This document shows positions 11,426 to 24,286 of a DNA stretch of 64,000 nucleotides, piece by piece. The notes beneath the pieces were generated by a model. That model searched no databases. It saw only the letters and a program-made list of their open reading frames with translations, and had not been told where the DNA came from. The stretch is taken from assembly GCA_905116865.2 (NCBI GenBank), contig CAJHNH020005011.1, positions 606,082 to 670,081 of the forward strand. Direction: 5' to 3'. The position numbers were made by a program, and so were the translations under genes. Position 1 is the stretch's first letter; every line of letters starts with the position of its first letter. Source of the stretch: Candidula unifasciata (lineage: Eukaryota; Mollusca; Gastropoda; Stylommatophora; Geomitridae).

Positions 11426-13405
11426 ATGGACTTAGCCAACGCCTACGGGGCAGTCCCCCATAGGCTACTGTGGCGAGCCCTGCGCATGTTTCACGTACCG
11501 ACACAGATCAGTCAAATGGTCGAGCAATATTTCTCTAAGTTCGCTTTGCGCTTCTCTACCTCGACGTTTACCACGAGGTGGACTGAGTTGCAGATTGGGA
11601 TAGCTATGGGGTGTACGATCTCACCTATACTGTTTGTCATGGCAATGCAGATCATGTTGGACGGGGCGGCCGGCTACGGACTGGGCCTTCAAATAGGGGA
11701 TCACTGGTTGCCGCCACTGCGCGCATTTATGGATGACACGACTATTATAACGGGCAGCGAGGAGTCTGCCCGCACGATCCTGAATAGATTGGACGCGGTG
11801 GTCCAATGGAGCGGTATGCAGTTCAAACCGCAGAAATCGAGGAGTCTGTCAATCCATAAGGGCAAGGTGTCGGCGACCAGTTTTACGGTGGCAAGGAACA
11901 AGATCCCTACGGTTCTGGAGGAACCGGTGAAGAGTCTCGGTCGCGTTTACGATTCGAAGTTATCTGACAGAGCGGAAGTCCGGCGAATACATGAGTCACT
12001 GGCTACAGGCCTGCTCGCGATCGAGCGATGCAGGCTGGTCGGGAAATTCAAGGTATGGTGTCTCCAATTCATGTTGATTCCGAAGCTTCTATGGCCACTG
12101 CTAGTCTACGAGGTGACGATGACTGCAGTGGAAACCATGGAAAAGAAAATCAATACAGCCTTAAGAAAGTGGATTGGTGCACCGCCTTGTCTGACCGACG
12201 TGGCTCTGTATTGTAAACAGGCTAAGCTGGTACTTCCGTTCAAGTCAATAACCGAAGAGTTTAAAGTCGGCAAAGTTAGGCTCGCCATGCTATTGCGCGA
12301 GTCCTCAGACCCAAATGTCATCGCCGTCCAGCCCGCTCTAAAGACTGGCCAGAAGTGGAAGGTCCTCGATGCGATAGGAGCTGCTCAGAACGCACTAAAA
12401 TTGAAGGAGGTAATGGGTTACACACAAACCGACCGTCGAGGCCTAGGGCACGGGAAAGTCAATTGGTGGTCAAAGGCCTCAGCCAAAGAACGCCGAGACA
12501 TGGTGATACAAACGGTGAGGGACAACGAAAACGAGATTCGGGTTCAGAAAGCAGCCCAGCAGTCGCAGCAGGGCCATTGGGTCAGCCTGGAGAGCGCATT
12601 GCCTAGAATACTCACATGGGGTGAGATCTGGCGGATGACCCCGCTGCGACTGAGCTTTATCGTTCGTTCGGCGTACGATGTATTACCGTCCGGTGTTAAC
12701 ATGGTTAAATGGTCTGCGACCAACGATCCGACTTGCCCGTTGTGCAAATCAAAGCAAACTCTTGAGCACGTCCTGTCCGCGTGCAGGAAAGCCCTAGGTC
12801 AAGGCCGCTATACCTGGCGCCACAACAAGGTGCTAAAAGAGTTAGCAGCCGTTGTCGACCAGGCTAGAATGAGGGCTAATGCCAGAGCCAGTTCTAGTAT
12901 CGTCCCCATTCGTTTCCTCAAGGCTGGGCAGGTTCCAAAAGGTAATGTCAACAAAAACGCATTCGCTCCATCTGTGCTAGACTCTGCGAGGGACTGGTTA
13001 CTGGCGGTTGATCTGCCAGGACATGAACGGTATCCCGAGTTGATCCGTAAAACCGGCCTGCGACCGGACATCGTTCTCCATTCTGCGCAAAAACGGCAAC
13101 TCATCCTGATTGAGTTGACGGTCCCGTTTGAGTCGCGGATGGAGGAGAATCATTTGTATAAGCTCGAGAAATACAGTGATTTAGCAGCCGGTTTGAGGAG
13201 AAACGAGGCTTACACAGTGCGGGTATTTGCCGTCGAAGTGGGAGCGAGAGGCCTCGTTTCCACTTCGCTCTACAATGTGGTTAAAGAGTTAGGATTGCGC
13301 GGTAATGAACGGAAACGGGCACTCAAAAAACTTGGTGAGGTGGCCGAAAGGGCATCCAGCTGGCTCTGGACGCAGCGCAACAACGTAGGGGACGGGCCTC
13401 GGTGA
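11426..13405 (+). CDS. Partial reverse transcriptase / restriction-like endonuclease polyprotein (R2-like)
   Basis: 659 codons, open throughout. It begins at RT motif A (DLANAYGAVPH, residues 2-12, usual DLxxAYDxVPH), then motif B (GIAMGCTISPILF, about 58-70) and motif C FMDD (101-104) in place of the commoner YADD. A zinc-finger-like CX2CX7HX4C lies at about residues 437-453 (CPLCKSKQTLEHVLSAC). Downstream is a PD-(D/E)XK-like endonuclease motif, RPDIVLH followed 14 residues after PD by ELTVPFE. This domain order (RT, CCHC, endonuclease) is that of R2/R4/NeSL/CRE-type elements with a restriction-like endonuclease, as opposed to APE-type LINEs. The first RT motifs and N-terminal DNA-binding fingers are missing. 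The ATG arises at the junction with the repeat and is probably not a natural start, so the product would lack a full RT. Confidence 0.85.
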   Translation: MDLANAYGAVPHRLLWRALRMFHVPTQISQMVEQYFSKFALRFSTSTFTTRWTELQIGIAMGCTISPILFVMAMQIMLDGAAGYGLGLQIGDHWLPPLRAFMDDTTIITGSEESARTILNRLDAVVQWSGMQFKPQKSRSLSIHKGKVSATSFTVARNKIPTVLEEPVKSLGRVYDSKLSDRAEVRRIHESLATGLLAIERCRLVGKFKVWCLQFMLIPKLLWPLLVYEVTMTAVETMEKKINTALRKWIGAPPCLTDVALYCKQAKLVLPFKSITEEFKVGKVRLAMLLRESSDPNVIAVQPALKTGQKWKVLDAIGAAQNALKLKEVMGYTQTDRRGLGHGKVNWWSKASAKERRDMVIQTVRDNENEIRVQKAAQQSQQGHWVSLESALPRILTWGEIWRMTPLRLSFIVRSAYDVLPSGVNMVKWSATNDPTCPLCKSKQTLEHVLSACRKALGQGRYTWRHNKVLKELAAVVDQARMRANARASSSIVPIRFLKAGQVPKGNVNKNAFAPSVLDSARDWLLAVDLPGHERYPELIRKTGLRPDIVLHSAQKRQLILIELTVPFESRMEENHLYKLEKYSDLAAGLRRNEAYTVRVFAVEVGARGLVSTSLYNVVKELGLRGNERKRALKKLGEVAERASSWLWTQRNNVGDGPR

Positions 13406-13837
13406 GCTGGTCCGGGTATCTAGTGGAAAAGAGTTTCTTATCCCTTTGAAAAGTCCATCGTGTACGAATTGTCTGCCAGTGTCTCTCTGCCAACTGCTAA
13501 TAAAAGTCCAAGATGTGTCCGGTAAACCAAAGTAAGCTTGTCGCTCGGTCGTCCAGGCATGCGGACTGTTCTAATTACGCAGCCGCGGCGGCTTCTTATC
13601 TCACAGTACCTCCTTCGAAACCACCAAGTCGTTTTGTCTCTGGCCGAAAGTATAACACCATCCGGTAATTCTGTGCGGCGGGGAAGCAGCCCTGAGCTTC
13701 ATGAACTCAGGTGGGCCCACCTCCGAATACGTTTAGGAATCGTGGGCCGAAACGTGTGTCGAAAGAGGATAATTTCTACTGATGACTGTAGATCCCCGCT
13801 GTACTTGCTCCCTGTGAGTTTATTCTTATTATTATTT
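11426..13837 (+). mobile_element. 5'-truncated R2-type non-LTR retrotransposon inserted in the 23-bp array
   Basis: Non-repetitive 2.4-kb block between CTACCACGA on the left and GTCTACCACGAC on the right. It contains one long ORF (11426-13405) and a 3' region of about 430 bp ending in an AT-rich TTATTCTTATTATTATTT. Flanking array sequence overlaps by about 11 bp (GTCTACCACGA), which could be a target-site duplication but cannot be told apart from normal array phase. The intact ORF indicates a fairly recent insertion. Confidence 0.85.
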
Positions 13838-16800
13838 GTCTACCACGACTTGTAGAGACTGTCTACCACGACTTGTAGAGACTGTCTACCACGACTTACA
13901 GAGACTGTCTACCACGACTTACAGAGACTGTCTACCACGACTTACAGAGACTGTCTACCACGACTTACAGAGACTGTCTACCACGACTTGTAGAGACTGT
14001 CTACCACGACTTGTAGAGACTGTCTACCACGACTTGTAGAGACTGTCCACCACGACCTGTAGAGACTGTCTACCACGACTTACAGAGACTGTCTACCACG
14101 ACTTAGAGATTGTCTACCACGACTTGTAGAGACTGTCTACCACGACTTACACAGACTGTCTACCACGACTTACAGAGACTGTCTACCACGACTTACAGAG
14201 ACTGTCTACCACGACTTACAGAGACTGTCTACCACGACTTACAGAGACTGTCTACCACGACTTACAGAGACTGTCTACCACGACTTGTAGAGACTGTCTA
14301 CCACGACTTGTAGAGACTGTCTACCACGACTTACAGAGACTGTCTACCACGACTTACAGAGACTGTCTACCACGACTTACAGAGATTGTCTACCACGACT
14401 TACAGAGACTGTCTACCACGACTTGTAGAGACTGTCTACCACGACTTGTAGAGACTGTCTACCACGACTTGTAGAGACTGTCTACCACGACTTACAGAGA
14501 CTGTCTACCACGACTTGTAGAGACTGTCTACCACGACTTGTAGAGACTGTCTACCACGACTTACAGAGACTGTCTACCACGACTTACAGAGACTGTCTAC
14601 CACGACTTACAGAGACTGTCTACCACGACTTACAGAGACTGTCTACCACGACTTGTAGAGACTGTCTACCACGACTTACAGAGACTGTCTACCACGACTT
14701 GCAGAGACTGTCCACCACGACCTGTAGAGACTGTCTACCACGACTAACAGAGACTGTCTACCACGACTTACAGAGATTGTCTACCACGATTTACAGAGAC
14801 TGTCTACCACGACTTACAGAGACTGTCTACCACGACTTACAGAGACTGTCTACCACGACTTACAGAGACTGTCTACCACGACTTACAGAGACTGTCTACC
14901 ACGACTTGTAGAGACTGTCTACCACGATTTACAGAGACTGTCTACCACGACTTGTAGAAACTGTCTACCACGACTTGTAGAGACTGTCTACCACGACTTA
15001 CAGAGACTGTCTACCACGACTTGTAGAGACTGTCTACCACGACTTACAGAGACTGTCTACCACGACTTACAGAGACTGTCTACCACGACTTACAGAGACT
15101 GTCTACCACGACTTACAGAGACTGTCTACCACGACTTACAGAGACTGTCTACCACGACTTACAGAGACTGTCTACCACGACTTGTAGAGACTGTCTACCA
15201 CGACTTACAGAGACTGTCTACCACGAATTGTAGAGACTGTCTACCACGACTTACAGAGACTGTCTACCACGACTTGTAGAGACTGTATACCACGACTTAC
15301 AGAGACTGTCTACCACGACTTGTAGAGACTGTCTACCACGACTTACAGAGACTGTCTATCACGACTTGTAGAGACTGTCTACCACGACTTACAGAGACTG
15401 TCTACCACGACTTGTAGAGACTGTCTACCACGACTCACAGAGACTGTCTACCACGACTTACAGAGACTGTCTACCACGACTTACAGAGACTGTCTACCAC
15501 GACTTACAGAGACTGTCTACCACGACTTACAGAGACTTCTACCACGACTTGTAGAGACTGTCTACCACGACTTGTAGAGACTGTCTACCACGACTTACAG
15601 AGACTGTCTACCACGACTTGTAGAGACTGTCTACCACGACTTGTAGAGACTGTCTACCACGACTTGTAGAGACTGTCTACCACGACTTACAGAGACTGTC
15701 TACCACGACTTGTAGAGACTGTCTACCACGACTTGTAGAGACTGTCTACCACGACTTACACAGACTGTCTACCACGACTTGTAGAGACTGTCTACCACGA
15801 CTTACACAGACTGTCTACCACGACTTGTAGAGACTGTCTACCACGACTTGTAGAGACTGTCTACCACGACTTACAGAGACTGTCTACCACGACTTACACA
15901 GACTGTCTACCACGACATACTGAGACTGTCTACCACGACTTACACAGACTGTCTACCACGACTTGTAGAGACTGTCTACCACGACTTACAGAGACTGTCT
16001 ACCACGACTTGTAGAGACTGTCTACCACGACTTACAGAGACTGTCTACCACGACTTGTAGAGACTGTCTACCACGACTTGTAGAGACTGTCTACCACGAC
16101 TTGTAGAGACTGTCTACCACGACTTACAGAGACTGTCTACCACGACTTACAGAGACTGTCTACCACGACTTGTAGAGACTGTCTACCACGACTTACACAG
16201 ACTGTCTACCACGACTTACAGAGACTGTCTACCACGACTTACAGAGACTGTCTACCACGACTTACAGAGACTGTCTACCACGACTTACAGAGACTGTCTA
16301 CCACGACTTGTAGAGACTGTCTACCACGACTTGTAGAGACTGTCTACCACGACTTACAGAGACTGTCTACCACGACTTACAGAGACTGTCTACCACGACT
16401 TACAGAGATTGTCTACCACGACTTACAGAGACTGTCTACCACGACTTGTAGAGACTGTCTACCACGACTTGTAGAGACTGTCTACCACGACTTGTAGAGA
16501 CTGTCTACCACGACTTACAGAGACTGTCTACCACGACTTACAGAGACTGTCTACCACGACTTGTAGAGACTGTCTACCACGACTTGTAGAGACTGTCTAC
16601 CACGACTTACAGAGACTGTCTACCACGACTTACAGAGACTGTCTACCACGACTTACAGAGACTGTCTACCACGACTTACAGAGACTGTCTACCACGACTT
16701 GTAGAGACTGTCTACCACGACTTACAGAGACTGTCTACCACGACTTGCAGAGACTGTCCACCACGACCTGTAGAGACTGTCTACCACGACTAACAGAGAC

Positions 16801-17250
16801 TGTCTACCACGACTTACAGAGATTGTCTACCACGATTTACAGAGACTGTCTACCACGACTTACAGAGACTGTCTACCACGACTTACAGAGACTGTCTACC
16901 ACGACTTACAGAGACTGTCTACCACGACTTACAGAGACTGTCTACCACGACTTACAGAGACTGTCTACCACGACTTACAGAGACTGTCTACCACGACTTA
17001 CAGAGACTGTCTACCACGACTTACAGAGACTGTCTACCACGACTTACAGAGACTGTCTACCACGACTTACAGAGACAGTCTACCACGACTTACAGAGACT
17101 GTCTACCACGACTTACAGAGACTGTCTACCACGACTTACATAGACTGTCTACCACGACTTACACAGACTGTCTACCACGACTTACAGAGACTGTCTACCA
17201 CGACATACACAGACTGTCTACCACGACTTACAGAGACTGTCTACCACGAC
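13838..17250. repeat. 23-bp minisatellite, right block
   Basis: About 148 further copies of the same 23-bp unit as in 7671-11425. A marker segment (GCAGAGACTGTCCACCACGA with a nearby GACTAACAGAG) occurs at about 10370, 14699 and 16745, showing nested higher-order duplication. Confidence 0.97.
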
Positions 17251-17659
17251 TCCATCAGCAGTGCCTTGCCCAGGACATCTACACATCAACGGATCTTGTT
17301 ATGCATCCAAGATATCCACTGTGAGTGGGACTGGTGCCAACAGTCACTGGTGGATTTATGTGGGTTCTATTCCCCGTCTGAGCTCTCTGATTGTTTACAA
17401 GACAAGAAACGAGTGGGTAATACCTCCTGACTCCATCTTCTGAACATCAAGTAGCGGATCTGACTGACATCTTGTATTCTGGGACAAAGGAACACACGAC
17501 GTTCAGTGCGTTGGTCTGTACGCCAGATCCAGGGAAAATTGGACATGGCGATTTGAGAGCAGAGCAGGCACAAGTGACAAATATAGTTTGTATGGTGCTG
17601 GTTCACACATAGCTCGCTGGGGCTACAGAGTTCGTGTACTGTGTGAGATTCTCATTGTA
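17251..17659 (+). other. Unique 0.4-kb segment with short open stretches, identity unknown
   Basis: Non-repetitive sequence between arrays. One stretch (17261-17443) reads CPGHLHINGSCYASK. A second, in another frame (about 17468-17659), reads LYARSRENWTWRFES then WGYRVRVLCEI before a stop. The CY and VLCEI patterns vaguely recall extracellular Cys-rich domains, but the two pieces are in different frames with stops between. It could be a decayed exon fragment or chance. No function assigned. Confidence 0.25.
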
Positions 17660-18250
17660 TGATACTGTCAGAAAAAAAAATGAGATATATACTGAGAGAT
17701 GGTTGCAGAAGAGAGAAATTAAGAGATAGATACTGAGAGATAGTTGGAGGAGAGAGAAATAATGAGATAGATACTGAGAGTTAGTTGGAGGAGAGAGAAA
17801 TAATGAGATAGATACTGAGAGATAGTTGGAGTAGAGAGAAATAATGAGACAGAGCGGGAAAGATAGTTGGAGGAGAGAGAGAGATGATGAGACAGATAGG
17901 GAGAGATAGTTGGAGGAGAGAGAGATGATGAGACAGAGAGGAAGAGATAGTTGGTGGAGAGAGAAATAATAAGATAGAGAGGGAAGATAATTGGAGGAGA
18001 TAGAAATAAGGAGATAGGGAGAGATAGTACGAGGAGAAAGAAATAAGGAGAAAGAGAGGAAGATACAGTTGGAGGAGAGAAAAATAGGAGATAGAGGGTG
18101 AGAGATAGTTGGAGGAGAGAGAAATAATGAGAGAGAGAGGGGGGAGATATAGTTAGAGGAGAGAGAAATAAGGAGATATAGAGGGAGAGATAACTGGAGG
18201 AGAGAGAAGGAGAAAAAGATGGAGAGATAGTTGGAGGAGAGAGAAATTAT
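17660..18250. repeat. GA-rich imperfect minisatellite, about 41 bp unit
   Basis: About 14 diverged copies around GAGAGATAGTTGGAGGAGAG then AGAAATAATGAGATAGA. Strong purine bias on the + strand. Confidence 0.8.
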
Positions 18251-18597
18251 AGTACGTACTGAGATATTTGACTGCCATAAAGTGATACTTCACCACTTAC
18301 TACTATTACTAATTTTATGTGGCACTGTGCTCAATAACTTGCTCAACATTGTTTACGTGGATGCGTGTACTGTGTCAGCTCCCACATGCCGACCACACAT
18401 CACACTCAACACAGGCCGTGCTGGCCCAGTTGTGTGTGCGCCCAGGTGCTGGGTAGGTGAGCAAGTATGTGACCTTTTCATCGCCTTTTAGCGGCCGCAC
18501 CACCTGTGACCTGCACTTCCCACTGTACCTGGGAGCCGTACCTGATCGGCGAGCTTGTGAAATTGGACAATTGTCTCTTTTGTGTCCAATTCTAACT

Positions 18598-19175
<578 letters not shown>

Positions 19176-19189
19176 TGGGTGTATGTATG

Positions 19190-19405
19190 CACGCTTTGGT
19201 TTTTGCATGCACTTTACAACTCATGCTTTTGTGTTCTTTTATAAAATTCATAATATGCATATCATCATATAATCATAACATCCTTTATTAGTAAAATACA
19301 ATTGCAGTGTGAAAGATGGTTGACTGGAAGGGCCGAATGTAAGACGGGCCTGCGTGCCCAATTTGTGACCCTTTGAAAATAAAGTTCTTTCGTTCGTTCT
19401 ACAAG
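19190..19405 (+). repeat. Dispersed repeat, copy 1 (3' end of a SINE/LINE-like family with TTCG tail)
   Basis: About 200 bp, from GGTTTTTGCATGCACTTTAC to TTTGAAAATAAAGTTCTTTC and a TTCGTTCG tail. It is closely matched at 28625-28835 (same order, roughly 90 percent similar by eye) and more distantly at about 46570-46705. All three copies follow TG- or ATGT-rich microsatellite and end in AATAAA plus a TTCG-rich tail, as expected for retroposed sequences. Confidence 0.7.
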
Positions 19406-19498
19406 TCCTGATCAAGTGAAATACAAACCAGATAAACAACCCGGCCGACTTATTGTCCAATATTATTATAATCATCGTCATCATCATCTTTATGCTCA

Positions 19499-19780
19499 TC
19501 ATCTGTTTCTTCCAATGACCCGCAGTGTTGCTGTGACATGTAATGATCTATTCTGTGCTCCATAATGATGCCTTGCATATTTGGATCTGCCTATGTTTAA
19601 GGCCGACTTTGTTTCTCCACTGCCATGGTTTGGAAGTCTTCCCCGTCTTCTGCTTCCATGATTGTTTTTCAGCGTGGCTTTCTGTGGCAGTTGATACCAG
19701 GACATTTTCATCAGATGACCGAACACTCTCATCTATTGCCCTGAGAAACTGTGTAACTGGTGGCATAGTTCTTCCTTCAT
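19499..19780 (-). pseudogene. LINE polyprotein C-terminal relic (weak)
   Basis: Minus-strand frames contain TQFLRAIDES and then, in a different frame, RVFGHLMKM, RLPQ-like (YQLPQKA) and GSRRRGRLP. These resemble the RxxGHVxRM...LPxxxL...GxRxRGRP tail of animal LINEs. Frames are broken and no catalytic RT motif is present. Moderate to low confidence. Confidence 0.4.
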
Positions 19781-19847
19781 AGTAAATGTTCTGCTCTTGT
19801 TGCTCCAACAGCTCTTCTGAGATGCCTAAAGTGTAGGTTTTTTTTTT

Positions 19848-22800
19848 AAATGATGGTGCACTCAGTGGTTGAAGCAAGGGTCCATGTTGGCCAGTGGTGC
19901 ACTTAGTGGTTGAAGCAAGGGTTTATGTTGGCCATTGTTGCACTCAGTGATTGAAGCAAGGGTCCATGTTGGCCAGTGTTGCACTCAGTGGTTGAAGCAA
20001 GGGTCCATGTTGGCCAGTGTTGCACTCAGTGGTTGAAGCAAGGGTCCATGTTGGCCAGTGTTGCCCTCAGTGATTGAAGCAAGGGTCCATGTTGGCCATT
20101 GTTGCACTCAGTGGTTGAAGCAAGGGTCCATATTGGCCATTGTTGCACTCAGTGATTGAAGCAAGGGTCCATGTTGGCCAGTGTTGCACTCAGTGGTTGA
20201 AGCAAGGGTCCATTTTGGCCATTGTTGCACTCAGTAGTTGAAGCAAGGGTCCATTTTGGCCATTGTTGCTCTCAGTGGTTGAAGCAAGGGTCCATATTGG
20301 TCAGTGTTGCACTCAGTGATTGAAGCAAAGGTCCGTGCTGGCCAGTGGTGCACTCAGTGGTTGAAGCAAGGTTCCGTGCTGGCCAGTGGTGCACTCAGTG
20401 GTTGAAGCAAGGGTCCATATTGGCCAGTGGTGCACTCAGTGGTTGAAGCAAGGTTCCGTGCTGGCCAGTGGTGCACTCAGTGGTTGAAGCAAGGGTCCGT
20501 GCTGGCCAGTGGTGCACTCAGTGGTTAAAGCAAGGGTCTATGTTTGCCAGTGTTGCACTCAGTGGTTGAGGCAAGGTTCCGTGCTGGCCAGTGTTGCACT
20601 CAGTGGTTGAGGCAAGGTTCCATGTTGGCCAGTGTTGCACTCAGTGGTTGAGGCAAGGTTCCATGTTAGCCAGTGTTGCACTCAGTGGTTGAGGCAAGGT
20701 TCCGTGCTGGCCAGTGTTGCACTCAGTGGTTGAGGCAAGGTTCCATGTTAGCCAGTGTTGCACTCAGTGGTTGAGGCAAGGTTCCATGTTAGCCAGTGTT
20801 GCACTCAGTGGTTGAGGCAAGGGTCCATATTGGCCAGTGGTGCACTCAGTGGTTGAAGCAAGGTTCCGTGCTGGCCAGTGTTGCACTCAGTGGTTGAGGC
20901 AAGGTTCCGTGCTGGCCAGTGTTGCACTCAGTGGTTGAGGCAAGGTTCCGTGCTGGCCAGTGTTGCACTCAGTGGTTGAGGCAAGGTTCCGTGCTGGCCA
21001 GTGTTGCACTCAGTGGTTGAGGCAAGGTTCCGTGCTGGCCAGTGTTGCACTCAGTGGTTGAGGCAAGGTTCCGTGCTGGCCAGTGTTGCACTCAGTGGTT
21101 GAGGCAAGGTTCCATGTTAGCCAGTGTTGCACTCAGTGGTTGAGGCAAGGTTCCATGTTAGCCAGTGATGCACTCAGTGGTTGAGGCAAGGTTCCATGTT
21201 AGCCAGTGTTGCACTCAGTGGTTGAGGCAAGGTTTCATGTTAGCCAGTGTTGCACTCAGTGGTTGAGGCAAGGTTCCATGTTAGCCAGTGTTGCACTCAG
21301 TGGTTGAAGCAAGGGTCCATGTTAGCCAGTGTTGCACTCAGTGATTGAAGCAAGGATCCATGTTGGCCAGTGTTGCACTCAGTGATTGAAGCAAGGATCC
21401 ATGTTGGCCAGTGTTGCACTCAGTGGTTGAAGCAAGGGTCCATGTTGGCCAGTGTTGCACTCAGTGGTTGAAGCAAGGGTCCGTGCTGGCCAGTGGTGCA
21501 CTCAGTGGTTGAAGCAAGGATCCGTGCTGGCCAGTGGTGCACTCAGTGGTTGAAGCAAGGGTCCGTGCTGGCCAGTGGTGCACTCAGTGGTTAAAGCAAG
21601 GGTCTATGTTTGCCAGTTTTGCACTCAGTGGTTAAAGCAAGGGTCCATGTTAGCCAGTGTTGCACTCAGTGGTTGAAGCAAGGTTCCGTGCTGGCCAGTG
21701 GTGCACTCAGTGGTTGAGGCAAGGTTCCGTGCTGGCCAGTGTTGCACTCAGTGGTTGAGGCAAGGGTCCATGTTAGCCAGTGTTGCACTCAGTGGTTGAG
21801 GCAAGGTTCCATGTTAGCCAGTGTTGCACTCAGTGGTTGAGGCAAGGGTCCATGTTAGCCAGTGTTGCACTCAGTGGTTGAGGCAAGGGTCCATGTTAGC
21901 CAGTTTTGCACTCAGTGGTTGAGGCAAGGTTCCATGTTAGCCAGTGTTGCACTCAGTGGTTGAAGCAAGGTTCCGTGCTGGCCAGTGGTGCACTCAGTGG
22001 TTGAGGCAAGGTTCCGTGCTGGCCAGTGTTGCACTCAGTGGTTGAGGCAAGGGTCCATGTTAGCCAGTGTTGCACTCAGTGGTTGAGGCAAGGTTCCGTG
22101 CTGGCCAGTGTTGCACTCAGTGGTTGAGGCAAGGGTCCATGTTAGCCAGTGTTGCACTCAGTGGTTGAGGCAAGGTTCCGTGCTGGCCAGTGTTGCACTC
22201 AGTGGTTGAGGCAAGGGTCCATGTTAGCCAGTGTTGCACTCAGTGGTTGAAGCAAGGTTCCGTGCTGGCCAGTGGTGCACTCAGTGGTTGAGGCAAGGTT
22301 CCGTGCTGGCCAGTGTTGCACTCAGTGGTTGAGGCAAGGGTCCATGTTAGCCAGTGTTGCACTCAGTGGTTGAGGCAAGGTTCCGTGCTGGCCAGTGTTG
22401 CACTCAGTGGTTGAGGCAAGGGTCCATGTTAGCCAGTGTTGCACTCAGTGGTTGAGGCAAGGTTCCGTGCTGGCCAGTGTTGCACTCAGTGGTTGAGGCA
22501 AGGGTCCATGTTAGCCAGTGTTGCACTCAGTGGTTGAGGCAAGGTTCCATGTTAGCCAGTGTTGCACTCAGTGGTTGAGGCAAGGGTCCATGTTAGCCAG
22601 TGTTGCACTCAGTGGTTGAAGCAAGGGTTCAAATTGGCCAGTGTTGCACTCAGTGGTTGAGGCAAGGGTCCATGTTGGCCAGTGTTGCACTCAGTGGTTG
22701 AGGCAAGGGTCCATGTTAGCCAGTGTTGCACTCAGTGGTTGAGGCAAGGTTCCATGTTAGCCAGTGTTGCACTCAGTAGTTGAGGCAAGGTTCCGTGCTG

Positions 22801-23745
22801 GCCAGTGTTGTACTCAGTGGTTGAAGCAAGGGTTCATGTTGGCCGTTGTTGCACTTAGTGGTTGAGGCAAGGGTCCATGTTGGCCAGTAATGCACTCAGT
22901 GGTTGAGGCAAGGGTCCATGTTAGCCAGTGTTGCACTCAGTGGTTGAAGCAAGGGTCCATTTTGGCCAGTGTTGCACTCAGTAGTTGAAGCAAGGGTCCA
23001 TTTTAGTCAGTGTTGCACTCAGTGATTGAAGCAAGGGTCCATGTTGGCCAGTGTTGCACTCAGTGATTGAAGCAAGGGTCCATGTTGGTCATTGTTGCAC
23101 TCAGTGATTGAAGCAAGGGTCCATGTTGGCCATTGTTGCACTCAGTGATTGAAGCAAGGGTTCATGTTGGCCAGTGTTGCACTCAGTTGTTGAAGCAAGG
23201 GTTCATGTTGGCCATTGTTGCACTCAGTGGTTGAGGCAAGGGTCCATGTTGGCCAGTGATGCACTCAGTTGTTGAGGCAAGGGTCCATGTTGGCCATTGT
23301 TGCACTCAGTTGTTGAGGCAAGGGTCAATGTTGGCCAGTGTTGTACTCAGTGGTTGAAGCAAGGGTCCATGTTAGCCAGTGTTGTACTAAGTTGTTGAGG
23401 CAAGGTTCCGTGCTGGCCAGTGTTGCACTCAGTGGTTGAAGCAAGGGTCCATATTGGCCAGTGATGCACTCAGTGGTTGAAGCAAGGATCCATGTTAGCC
23501 AGTGTTGTACTAAGTTGTTGAGGCAAGGTTCCGTGCTGGCCAGTGGTGCATTCAATGGTTGAAGCAAGGTTCCATGTTGGCCAGTGGTGCATTCAATGGT
23601 TGAAACAAGGTTCCATTTTGGCCAGTGGTGCATTCAATGGTTGAAACAAGATTCCATGTTGGCCAGTGGTGCATTCAATGGTTGAAACAAGGTTCCATGT
23701 TGGCCAGTGGTGTACTCAGTGGTTGAAACAAGGGTCCGTGCTGGG
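19848..23745. repeat. 41-bp minisatellite
   Basis: About 95 copies of a 41-bp unit with core GCCAGTGTTGCACTCAGTGG then TTGAAGCAAGGGTCCATGTT. Two main unit types (GAAGCAAGGGTCCATGTTGG and GAGGCAAGGTTCCGTGCTGG) occur in blocks and in alternating runs (about 22000-22560), indicating multi-unit amplification. Confidence 0.97.
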
Positions 23746-24284
23746 CAGTGCAGGCTAACGTTCGCCAACAGTCTCGTCGACAATTGTATGCTTCTATGTA
23801 GCAGAAGTGGTGTTTATTGTCCAAGTACCTGAAATGCTTTTGCTCACGGTATGTTGATTTCTTGACCCATGCTTCCTTCTGGTGTAAAATTGACCTAGTA
23901 TATTTAACGTTTGTTTAATCTCGGTGTCAAATAATTTGATTATGGTGGTTTTTGATTGTCTACCTGTTACCTCCGTGTCTGCCTTTTCCCAGCTTATATA
24001 GATATGATATTCCCACAGTTATTATTGATTTCACTCACATAGTTGTATAGATTATCTTTGTTTCTGCTTCTCTTCCCTATAATTTCCTACCTTTTTTTTT
24101 TTGTTGAAAACTTATCAACATTTGGTTGCCTGCAAGTATCAGTTCTGAAATATCTTCTTCTTCTTTGTTATCTGCACAAATTGTCCATGCAATTTATGGA
24201 AAGCCACGAAGGGAATATCCATAGATACCTTTCTCTTTTAAGGCCTTATTGTTGTCATCAGCTCTGTGTTTAATATAGTGTAAA
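23746..24284. other. Unique AT-rich sequence, no gene seen
   Basis: No coding similarity or repeat recognised. The 76-codon frame at 24043-24273 lacks any recognisable motif. Confidence 0.5.
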
Positions 24285-24286
24285 TA

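Noticed and set aside
11621..13104. Several 60-98 codon frames overlapping the retrotransposon ORF
   Set aside because: Shadows of the 659-codon ORF in other frames, with no motifs of their own.
7671..17250. CRISPR-like look of regularly repeated 23-bp units
   Set aside because: Units are directly adjacent with no spacers, there are no cas genes, and the DNA is eukaryotic.
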